19,566 bases of DNA from DSUN01 sp035527715 (GTDB lineage Bacteria; Planctomycetota; PUPC01; DSUN01), in NCBI GenBank assembly GCA_035527715.1, contig DATKZY010000246.1:1-19566 (forward strand), read 5' to 3'. The position numbers and the translations under genes are program-made. The notes below the pieces were generated by a model. The model made no database searches. It worked only from the letters and a program-made list of their open reading frames with translations, and had not been told where the DNA came from. Positions 14,131 to 19,566 of the stretch are shown here, piece by piece (positions within the stretch are counted from its first letter, which is position 1; every line of letters begins with the position of its first letter).

Positions 14131-15843
14131 TCACTCCTCCTTTGTCCCCTCTTGTTGCCACTCAAGACTGAAGACCTTGATGTGGGAATCGCTCCAGCCG
14201 GGGCCAGATGCCTCGAACCCAGGAACGGCGACCATCGAACAGCGCATGAGCGAATACCCGGGGTCGAAGAACCCCCCGAACTGCCGCCGCATCATCGGCT
14301 CGAAGTCCAGATAGTGGGTGACCTTCGCTTGGCGCATGAAGCCGATCAGGTCTTTGCGCCGGAGCGCCTCGTGGGCCGCGTTGTTGACCGCCCCGTCGAG
14401 GTTCACCACGCGCCGCTCGGAGTAGTAACCGATGATGCCGGCGTTGAAGGCCGCCGCCACGTCGTCCTTCTTCGTATTATCGCGCAACCAGCGCGCCGCG
14501 TCCAGCATCTCCCCTGCCCAGGGCCACTCGCCTCGCGCCAGGGCGCGAACGCCCAGCGTCGTCTGCACCGACGCAAGAGCGACCAGCGCCGCGAGCATGA
14601 GGCCGCCGAGCGATTGCGGATTGGCCGAAAGAGAAGAAGGTGTTCGGGAATCTGGAATGCCCGCCCCGCGGGCAAGCACGCCCAGGGCAAGGGCGAAGAC
14701 CGCCGGCAGAAGGACCAGCAGTTGATCGAAGTACCACGGCCTCGGATACCAGCGGATGGCCGCGTGAACGAACAGGTGCGCGAGACTCGCCAGCCCTAGC
14801 CCGAGGAGCACGAGGACCGCGCGGCGGGTGGCCGGCTCCTTTCGCCAGCGCATCGCAAAGACCAGCAGCGAGAGCGCGATGGCCGGGAACGAGACGAGCC
14901 GCGAGTAGCCGATCTCGCCCCGCAGCCCCTCGTAGAGCATGACGGCGAACTGCTTGAGGCCGTGGGCGACCGCCTCGCCGCTCGAATGCCCCTGGAGCCG
15001 ATACAGTTCGTGGTGCACATATGGGATAGACAGCCCGCTCACCTGGATCGGCGAGCCGAAGACGAGCCAGTTGTAGGCGACCCAGGGCACGGCCAGCGCC
15101 GCGGCCGCGGCAGCCATCACCACGGCCCGCCGCAGCCGCTCGGCCCGCTCGGTCATGGCCACCGTCGCGAGCCAGAAAACCGCGACAAAGAACACGTTGT
15201 CCGTCCGAGCCAGGAACAGCAGGCCCATGAGGCCGCCGAGCACCAGGGAGTGGAGTGTCGCTTGCCGCGTGCCGCGTGCCGCGTGCCGATTGCCGCCTTC
15301 CGAACCCCCAACACCGAACACCGAACACCGAACACCGCCTTCCCCCAGCGTGAGCCACAGCAGCAGCGTGAAGAGGAACGTGCTCAGGCTCGTCTCGAGG
15401 CCATTGAGGCTGGAGACGACGGCTCGCGGGTTGAGCCAGTAGAGAATCAGCGCCAGCAGCGGAATCCACCAGGAATCGGTCAGCCGCCGCACCAGCCGAT
15501 GGAGCAGGATCGCCGTGAGGAAGCTGAGGGCCACCCCCAACCCCAGCGCCACGCGGACGAAGAGCAGCGGGTCCCGCACCACGCCCGCCACGGGAATCAG
15601 CGCGCCCATCCACAGGGGGTGATAGCCGTTGGTGGGATGGATGCCGTCGAACGTCGCGCCCTGCCCGGCCACGACGTTGCGGGCCACCTTGAAGTAGTAA
15701 TACGCGTCGTCGGGCACCACGCGCACGAGCGCCGGCTCGTCGGCCCCCGCAAGGAACACGACGCGCACCAGCAGGCCGACGCCGAGCACGAGGCCCGGCG
15801 CGGCATTCCTGGCGTGGTCGCCCAATGTCGCCATCCCTCGCAC
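14131..15843 (-). CDS. GT-C superfamily membrane glycosyltransferase-like protein (PMT/ArnT-like), with in-frame repeat array
   Basis: Polytopic membrane protein of 570 aa (about 10-12 hydrophobic helices). The first luminal loop has the acidic motif VVPDDAYYYFKVARN (42-56), then QGATFDGIHPTNGYHPLWMG (61-80), a pattern of GT39/GT83-like transferases using polyprenyl-phosphate sugars; the Asp pair is the likely catalytic site. Residues 460-570 form a soluble C-terminal domain. Acceptor and sugar are unknown. Residues about 167-194 are encoded by a tandem heptanucleotide array between two helices. The start is uncertain: GTG 15843 has GGGAGG 9 nt upstream, but this lies in a perfect palindrome arm; ATG 15834 has no well-spaced site. 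The gene lies between rubrerythrin and dismutase genes on the same strand. Confidence 0.85.
   Translation of the reverse strand: MRGMATLGDHARNAAPGLVLGVGLLVRVVFLAGADEPALVRVVPDDAYYYFKVARNVVAGQGATFDGIHPTNGYHPLWMGALIPVAGVVRDPLLFVRVALGLGVALSFLTAILLHRLVRRLTDSWWIPLLALILYWLNPRAVVSSLNGLETSLSTFLFTLLLWLTLGEGGVRCSVFGVGGSEGGNRHAARGTRQATLHSLVLGGLMGLLFLARTDNVFFVAVFWLATVAMTERAERLRRAVVMAAAAAALAVPWVAYNWLVFGSPIQVSGLSIPYVHHELYRLQGHSSGEAVAHGLKQFAVMLYEGLRGEIGYSRLVSFPAIALSLLVFAMRWRKEPATRRAVLVLLGLGLASLAHLFVHAAIRWYPRPWYFDQLLVLLPAVFALALGVLARGAGIPDSRTPSSLSANPQSLGGLMLAALVALASVQTTLGVRALARGEWPWAGEMLDAARWLRDNTKKDDVAAAFNAGIIGYYSERRVVNLDGAVNNAAHEALRRKDLIGFMRQAKVTHYLDFEPMMRRQFGGFFDPGYSLMRCSMVAVPGFEASGPGWSDSHIKVFSLEWQQEGTKEE
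15254..15344. repeat. Heptanucleotide tandem array inside the glycosyltransferase gene
   Basis: On the plus strand, reading in steps of seven from 15254: AGTGTCG, CTTGCCG, CGTGCCG x3, ATTGCCG, CCTTCCG, AACCCCC, AACACCG x4, CCTTCCC. This is 13 units in one unbroken phase, 12 clear ones from 15261 (84 nt, 28 codons). Two blocks each carry a CCTTCC(G/C) unit. On the coding strand the main units are CGGTGTT and CGGCACG, giving the 7-residue repeats CSVFGVR-like and RHAARGT-like. No stop codon occurs in the array in any coding-strand frame. Confidence 0.85.
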
Positions 15844-15851
15844 CTTACTGA

Positions 15852-15884
15852 AACCTCCCGCAGGTTCGCAACCTGCGGGAGGTT
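15852..15884. repeat. Perfect 15-bp inverted repeat covering the apparent ribosome binding site of the glycosyltransferase
   Basis: Arms 15852-15866 and 15870-15884 are perfectly complementary with loop CGC; the arm sequence is AACCTCCCGCAGGTT. It lies between rubrerythrin's stop (15892) and the glycosyltransferase start (15843) on the minus strand. The 3' arm on that strand contains GGGAGG, 9 nt before the GTG. It could be a rubrerythrin terminator, though no T run follows, a translation switch, or a dispersed palindromic element. Confidence 0.75.
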
Positions 15885-15891
15885 AGGGAGA

Positions 15892-16440
15892 TCAGGCGAA
15901 GGTCGTGAACTGGTCCTTTGCGGCGCCGCAGATGGGGCACTTGGCGGGCACGGCGCCCTCGGCCGTGTAGCCACACACGCCGCAGATCACCACGGGGCCG
16001 ATCTTCATATCGCGCCCGGCGTCCACGGCCTTCTTCGCCTCGGCGTAGAGCGCGGCGTGGAACTTCTCGGCCGTGACGGCGTAGTGGAAGCTCTGGACGG
16101 CCCCCTTCTCGCCCTGGTCGCGGGCGACGGCGATGTAGGCAGGATACATTTCCTCGACCTCGAACGTCTCGCCCTCGATGGCGCCGGCGAGATTCTGCGA
16201 GGTGGAGCCGAGGCCGAAGCCGGCCCCCGAGGCGACCAGGTGGGCGCCCGCCTCGTCGGCCATCGCCTTGAAGTGATTCGTCGCGTGCACCTGCTCGGCG
16301 TGCGAGATAGCCGTGAACAGGCGGGCCACGTTCGGGAAGCCATCGGCCGCGGCCTTCGCGCCCCAGACCTTGTAGCGCATGTGCGCCATGCTCTCGCCGC
16401 CGAACGCGCTCCGCAGATTCGCCGCTGTCATCGCGTGCAT
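15892..16440 (-). CDS. rbr: Rubrerythrin (diiron domain plus rubredoxin domain)
   Basis: Peroxide-reducing non-heme iron protein of anaerobes and microaerophiles, 182 aa, cytoplasmic. The ferritin-like diiron domain shows E16 (FGGESMAHMRY), E49-x2-H52 (AEQVH), E94/E97 (IEGETFEVEEMYP) and E125-x2-H128 (AEKFH). The C-terminal rubredoxin domain has C153-x2-C156-GYTAEG and C168-x2-C171 (CPICG). ATG 16440 is chosen because AAGGAG (rc of 16447-16452) lies 6 nt upstream; the frame extends 20 codons further but across the promoter. It heads a minus-strand cluster with a glycosyltransferase and superoxide dismutase, so peroxide and superoxide defence are linked. Confidence 0.95.
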   Translation of the reverse strand: MHAMTAANLRSAFGGESMAHMRYKVWGAKAAADGFPNVARLFTAISHAEQVHATNHFKAMADEAGAHLVASGAGFGLGSTSQNLAGAIEGETFEVEEMYPAYIAVARDQGEKGAVQSFHYAVTAEKFHAALYAEAKKAVDAGRDMKIGPVVICGVCGYTAEGAVPAKCPICGAAKDQFTTFA

Positions 16441-16472
16441 GCAGTCTCCTTTCCCTGAGAGGCAATGCCTCC

Positions 16473-16500
16473 ATTCTACGGGAACCCTGCCCGGGGTCAA
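16473..16500 (-). promoter_or_regulatory. Sigma-70-like promoter of rubrerythrin
   Basis: On the minus strand TTGACC (16495-16500) and TAGAAT (16473-16478) with a 16-nt spacer, 32 nt upstream of the rbr start. This fits a short leader with the AAGGAG site. It lies back-to-back with the promoter of the GH62-like gene. Confidence 0.6.
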
Positions 16501-16514
16501 GCACAGAGCCCCGC

Positions 16515-16543
16515 TTGAAATCCCCCTGCCGCCGGCGTATCCT
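16515..16543 (+). promoter_or_regulatory. Sigma-70-like promoter of the GH62-like gene
   Basis: TTGAAA (16515-16520) and TATCCT (16538-16543) with a 17-nt spacer; the start codon is 31 nt downstream of the -10. The -10 match is four of six. Confidence 0.5.
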
Positions 16544-16574
16544 CTCTGCGGTGGCCCTTTTCAGGAGTGCTCGC

Positions 16575-17606
16575 ATGAAGCTCGCCCTGGTGTTGCTGTG
16601 CCTGTGGATCATCGGCTCGGCCTTGAATGCGGCGGAGGACGCGCCGGCCAAGGGTCCCTGGAAGGCATTCGAGGACGGCGCCTTCGCCTGGAAGGCCACA
16701 GGCCCACTCATCGGCCCCGACACGGATGCCGGGGAGCCGCACGTCTCCATCAAAGACCCCACGATCGTCCGCCACGAAGGCCGCTGGCACCTCTTCGCCA
16801 CCGTGCGCTTCCAGTCCAAGAGGCCAGTGGAGACCGAGTACCTGAGCTTCGAGGACTGGCCCCAGGCGGCCAAGGCCCCCAAGCACATCCTCGGCCTCCA
16901 CGACCAGTACTACTGCGCGCCCGAGGTCTTCTACTTCGCCCCCCACAAGAAGTGGTACCTCGTCTACCAGCAGGCCGACAAGACCCGCACGCCCCCCTTC
17001 CAGCCCTGCTTCTCGACGACCGAGACCATCGGCGACCCGAAGTCCTGGACCAAGCCCCAGCCCCTCCTCGACAACGTGCCCGAAAAGCCCAAGTGGCTCG
17101 ACTTCTGGCTCATCTGCGACGAGGCGAAGGCCCACCTCTTCTACACCTCGCTCGACGGCCACATGTGGCGCTGCGAGACGCAGAAGAGCAACTTCCCCAA
17201 CAAGGGCTGGTCAAAGGCCACGCTCGCCCTTCAGGGCGACATCTTCGAGGCCTCGCACACCTACAAGCTCAAGGGCATGGCCAAGTATCTCACGATCATC
17301 GAGGCCCAGGGCGACCGCCGCCGCTACTACAAAGCCTACCTCGCCGACAAGCTCGAAGGCCCCTGGAAGCCCCTCGCCGACACCCAGCAGAAGCCCTTCG
17401 CCGGCGCCGCCAACGTCAAGCAGGACGCCGAATGGACCACCAACATCAGCCACGGCGAACTCCTTCGCTGCGGCATTGACGAGAACCTCGAGGTGGACCC
17501 CTCCGACATTCGTTTCCTCTTCCAGGGCGCCAGCGACCCCGAATACCGCGGCCACCCCTACGGCCTCATCCCCTGGCGCCTCGGCATCCTCGAGATGGCG
17601 AAGTGA
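16575..17606 (+). CDS. GH62-type alpha-L-arabinofuranosidase, secreted
   Basis: Would remove arabinofuranosyl side chains from arabinoxylan or arabinan. 343 aa with a hydrophobic signal peptide (residues 1-20) and a single five-bladed beta-propeller catalytic domain. It shows the GH62 series of motifs: WKATGPLIGP, IKDPTIV, APEVFYFAPHKKWYLVYQ, KWLDFWLICDE, FEASHTYKLKG, YKAYLADKLEGPW and NISHGELLR. The expected catalytic acids are D61 (KDPT), D176 (WLDFW) and E225 (FEASH), with spacings of 115 and 49 residues as in the family. No carbohydrate-binding module is visible. AGGAG (16563-16567) precedes ATG 16575. Divergent from rubrerythrin, with its own promoter; 97 nt follow before the convergent dehydrogenase gene. 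Confidence 0.88.
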   Translation: MKLALVLLCLWIIGSALNAAEDAPAKGPWKAFEDGAFAWKATGPLIGPDTDAGEPHVSIKDPTIVRHEGRWHLFATVRFQSKRPVETEYLSFEDWPQAAKAPKHILGLHDQYYCAPEVFYFAPHKKWYLVYQQADKTRTPPFQPCFSTTETIGDPKSWTKPQPLLDNVPEKPKWLDFWLICDEAKAHLFYTSLDGHMWRCETQKSNFPNKGWSKATLALQGDIFEASHTYKLKGMAKYLTIIEAQGDRRRYYKAYLADKLEGPWKPLADTQQKPFAGAANVKQDAEWTTNISHGELLRCGIDENLEVDPSDIRFLFQGASDPEYRGHPYGLIPWRLGILEMAK

Positions 17607-17703
17607 ATGATGCAGTCGGCCAGTGAATGCGCAGGCAGGCCGAGCGCGCAAGGTGTCCGTATGACAAGCAGACGCAAGGCCCTTCTGCCAACCCAGCTCC
17701 CGG

Positions 17704-18804
17704 TTACGGCTTCAACAACGGCAGGCTGACAGGTGCGTTGGTTTCATAGCAGCGTTGGGCGGCGAAGACCACTTCGTGGGTCTTGATTGCGTCCTCAAGG
17801 TTGCAGTGCGACTCCCTGCCTGCGAGGATGCATTCGACGAAGTGGTCCATCTGGCCCTGGAAGGGGTGGTGCGTCACGTCGGCGCTGTCGGGCAGGATGG
17901 TGGGCAGCGTGACCCAGCTCTTCTGGCCGGGGAACTTGTGGCTCCAGATGCGGTTGTCGCGAATCGTCCCCCTGTCGCCGAAGACCTCGAGGGGGAACGT
18001 GTACGGCATCACGCAATCGGCGTTCACCGACACCTTGCCCACCGCGCCGCTGGCGAACTTCAGCAGCACGACCTCCAGGCCGTCGTACTCCATCGGCTTG
18101 TCGGTCTTGAGGAACTGGTTGGTGAGGTAGTTGAACTCGGTGTCGCTGCCCTTGCGCCAGCCGCCGCGAACCGCGAAGACCTCGGTGACATCGGCCGCCT
18201 CGAACTGCCCCTGGGCCGCGAACCAGCGGCAGGCGTCCACCGCGTGGCAGCCGCCGACGAGCAATGCGCTCACGCCCGTGGACTTCTTCCGTGCGTCGTC
18301 GTAGCCGCTCCACCACGAGCCGATGTCGTGCTCGTAGTCGGTCTCGACGTAGTAGATCTTCCCGAGCGCGTTGTCGGCGACCATCGCCTTGATCGTCTCG
18401 AACAGCGGGTTCCAGCGGAGCACGAAGCTCACGACCGTGCGGACGCCGGCGGTGCGAACCGCGTCGCGCATCGCCTTCATCTCGTCGAGGCTGTTGGCGA
18501 TGGGCTTCTCGATGACGATGTGCTTCTTGGCCTCCGCGGCAGCGATGGCGTTCTCCGCGTGGAGATGCTGCGGGGTGCAGACCGACACGATGTCCACCCC
18601 CTCGTGCTGGAGCGCCTTGTCGAGATTGTCGTAGAGGCCGACGTCCTTGAGGCCTGCCTCTTCGGCCCGCTTGCGGGCGCTGGCCAGCTTGCGGCTCGAG
18701 ATGGCCACGACCCGCGTGTGGGGGTTCTTGGCGAACGCCGCGATGTGTTGGGTGGACACCCACCCCGCCCCGTGCACGAGCACGCCGAGCTGCTTCTCTG
18801 CCAT
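17704..18804 (-). CDS. Gfo/Idh/MocA-family oxidoreductase
   Basis: NAD(P)-dependent dehydrogenase of 366 aa. HGAGWVS (11-17) is the Rossmann loop, CTPQHLHAENAIAAAEAKKH the typical helix-strand region, EKP (99-101) positions the cofactor, and GGCHAVD (184-190) holds the catalytic-region His. I start at ATG 18804, 7 nt after GGAGG; ATG 18810 is only 1 nt from it, so is unlikely. Different subgroup from the 10897-12111 gene: it lacks the Cys insert. Convergent with the GH62-like gene, 97 nt apart, and read from a TTGACA-type promoter. Substrate probably a sugar or glycoside, by family and context only. Confidence 0.88.
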   Translation of the reverse strand: MAEKQLGVLVHGAGWVSTQHIAAFAKNPHTRVVAISSRKLASARKRAEEAGLKDVGLYDNLDKALQHEGVDIVSVCTPQHLHAENAIAAAEAKKHIVIEKPIANSLDEMKAMRDAVRTAGVRTVVSFVLRWNPLFETIKAMVADNALGKIYYVETDYEHDIGSWWSGYDDARKKSTGVSALLVGGCHAVDACRWFAAQGQFEAADVTEVFAVRGGWRKGSDTEFNYLTNQFLKTDKPMEYDGLEVVLLKFASGAVGKVSVNADCVMPYTFPLEVFGDRGTIRDNRIWSHKFPGQKSWVTLPTILPDSADVTHHPFQGQMDHFVECILAGRESHCNLEDAIKTHEVVFAAQRCYETNAPVSLPLLKP

Positions 18805-18832
18805 GGCCATTCCTCCAATGAGTGGCCCCCAC

Positions 18833-18861
18833 ACTTTGCACCGAAGGCGGGGACTTGTCAA
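18833..18861 (-). promoter_or_regulatory. Possible promoter of the 17704-18804 gene
   Basis: On the minus strand a perfect TTGACA (18856-18861) with CAAAGT (18833-18838) 17 nt on; the -10 match is only three of six. TTGACAAGT is shared with the mltA promoter. Confidence 0.4.
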
Positions 18862-18877
18862 GGGCGAATCGCGCTTC

Positions 18878-18912
18878 AGGCGCGCCCTCGTGCGCAAGAG
18901 GGGGGCGCGCCT
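18878..18912. repeat. Palindromic repeat, copy 1
   Basis: AGGCGCGCC (18878-18886) and GGCGCGCCT (18904-18912) are inverted. The first 19 bases, AGGCGCGCCCTCGTGCGCA, recur in copy 2 at 19012-19030, so the stem and the start of the loop are shared. Confidence 0.7.
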
Positions 18913-19010
18913 AGTGGCGCGAGGCGAGGCCCGTGGCTCTGGAGCTGCAAGTGTCTGAACCCCAAGGCTTTATAGCTCGCCAGCGCCCGCCGCAATCGCC
19001 CCTACGCGCC

Positions 19011-19048
19011 TAGGCGCGCCCTCGTGCGCACCAGGAAAGGCGCGCCTA
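19011..19048. repeat. Palindromic repeat, copy 2
   Basis: TAGGCGCGCC (19011-19020) and GGCGCGCCTA (19039-19048) are inverted, with loop CTCGTGCGCA plus CCAGGAAA. It is a direct repeat of copy 1 about 134 nt away, in the same orientation. Confidence 0.7.
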
Positions 19049-19100
19049 GCGAGCGGGGGGCTCTGGACGAGGCGGCGGGAGCAAGCCGCTCCGCCGCCTG

Positions 19101-19260
19101 GTCAAGATGGCCAAGATGGCCACGCGCGCAACACGGGGGTTGGCCATCTTGACGTGGGGGCCTCAGTGGGGCCAGCATCACCATAAACACTTGCCAAGCA
19201 ACGACATATGACGCCACCCGACCCTCCGCCCCTCCGCTCTTCGCCCTCGTCAAGATGGCC
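19101..19260. repeat. GTCAAGATGGCC repeat cluster with inverted copy
   Basis: GTCAAGATGGCC at 19101-19112 is followed in tandem by AAGATGGCC (19113-19121). An inverted copy, TTGGCCATCTTGAC, lies at 19140-19153, giving 14-bp perfect arms around a 25-nt centre. A further direct copy is at 19249-19260. None is in a supported gene. Confidence 0.65.
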
Positions 19261-19361
19261 ACCTTGTCCGCTGCCCCCCCCGATCGCCAGACGCCACATA
19301 GCCCCGCGGGCGAGTGCCCGGAAACCCAGCATGTCCCCTTTCTCCCGCCCAAGTGATCTGG

Positions 19362-19376
19362 AGCCCCGCAGGGGCT
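19362..19376. repeat. Short palindrome AGCCCC-GCA-GGGGCT
   Basis: Six-base arms with loop GCA (19362-19376). A related palindrome, ACGCCC-GCA-GGGCGT, is at 19507-19521. Confidence 0.5.
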
Positions 19377-19506
19377 GAAGACACTACGCGCCAAGACAGG
19401 GGGCCACATCCATCCAACGTGGCCGCGGGTGCGTGTAATCTCCTTCGGTCGGAAAAGCCAGTTGCGCGATACTATCGCGGGCACCCCCAATCCCGCAGCT
19501 GACCCA

Positions 19507-19566
19507 ACGCCCGCAGGGCGTGGCGGAGTAAAGCCCACGGCGATGCTTTGGGAGCCGTGGGTAAGG
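19507..19566. repeat. Compound palindromic element, possibly cut by window end
   Basis: ACGCCC-GCA-GGGCGT (19507-19521) is followed 12 nt later by CCCACGGC (19534-19541), a 12-nt loop and GCCGTGGG (19554-19561). Two adjacent hairpins in one short stretch with a fixed-looking linker suggest a dispersed repeat rather than a gene. Confidence 0.5.

Larger units (their letters stand above)
18862..19566. other. Gene-poor, repeat-rich terminal region
   Basis: About 700 nt beyond the dehydrogenase promoter with no coding frame I can support: open frames here have no recognisable domain and cross the palindromes. It contains the repeat families listed separately. No tRNA, rRNA or CRISPR array is seen. 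Confidence 0.6.

Noticed and set aside
15254..15344. Ordinary coding low-complexity linker
   Set aside because: The unbroken 7-nt phase at the DNA level, across units of different sequence, is not explained by protein selection, which would act on a 3-nt period.
14962..16458. 498-codon plus-strand frame across the glycosyltransferase and rubrerythrin genes
   Set aside because: Crosses two recognised genes and both palindromes on the opposite strand; low-complexity translation.
17607..17703. Terminator between the convergent GH62-like and dehydrogenase genes
   Set aside because: I looked for a strong hairpin with a T run in these 97 nt and saw none.
18878..19048. CRISPR array
   Set aside because: Only two repeat units, 134 nt apart, with self-complementary arms and no cas genes; fits palindromic repeats better.
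19002..19538. 178-codon minus-strand frame in the terminal region
   Set aside because: No recognisable domain or clear ribosome binding site, and it runs through several palindromic repeats; more likely chance in GC-rich DNA.

Overview
The window is GC-rich bacterial DNA of about two-thirds G+C. Gene content suggests an anaerobic or oxygen-tolerant Gram-negative heterotroph, probably of the PVC group (Planctomycetota or a relative) or another polysaccharide-degrading uncultured phylum. Pointers are two Gfo/Idh/MocA oxidoreductases, a xylose-isomerase-like TIM-barrel protein, a GH62-type arabinofuranosidase, a lipoprotein MltA, rubrerythrin, a Tat-type superoxide dismutase and many short palindromic repeats. 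The assignment is an inference; no rRNA or other phylogenetic marker is present.

Region 1 (1-8139) is the 3' part of an energy-converting group 4 [NiFe] hydrogenase operon. The catalytic large subunit, cut by the window start, is followed by a NuoL-like antiporter subunit, an MbhD/MbhE fusion, then MnhB, C, D, E, F and G and a two-cluster ferredoxin, nearly all overlapping or within 15 nt. A convergent HycI-type endopeptidase follows. Together these give a complete Mrp Na+/H+ antiporter set, with MrpA split into two genes, joined to a hydrogenase with both CxxC metal motifs. The likely job is coupling ferredoxin oxidation and H2 evolution (or the reverse) to Na+ or H+ transport.

Region 2 (8140-10105) has a strong-looking promoter, lipoprotein lytic transglycosylase mltA and a small membrane protein, ending in a perfect 21-bp palindrome. 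Region 3 (10106-13351, minus strand) is a promoter-led operon: alpha/beta-hydrolase, SAM methyltransferase, Gfo/Idh/MocA dehydrogenase and sugar isomerase/epimerase-like TIM barrel. Region 4 (13372-16500, minus strand) is rubrerythrin, a GT-C type membrane glycosyltransferase and a Mn-type superoxide dismutase. The glycosyltransferase is interrupted in frame by a heptanucleotide tandem array, and a perfect palindrome covers its apparent ribosome binding site. Region 5 (16501-18861) has the GH62-like enzyme, on a promoter divergent from rubrerythrin, and a second Gfo/Idh/MocA gene convergent to it. Region 6 (18862-19566) has no gene I can support; it is packed with palindromic and direct repeats and the last element is probably cut by the window end.

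The most interesting signals are the heptamer array inside the glycosyltransferase (a possible phase-variable or self-spreading repeat), the hydrogenase-Mrp complex with split MrpA, and the collection of different palindromic repeat families, several placed where they could act on expression.
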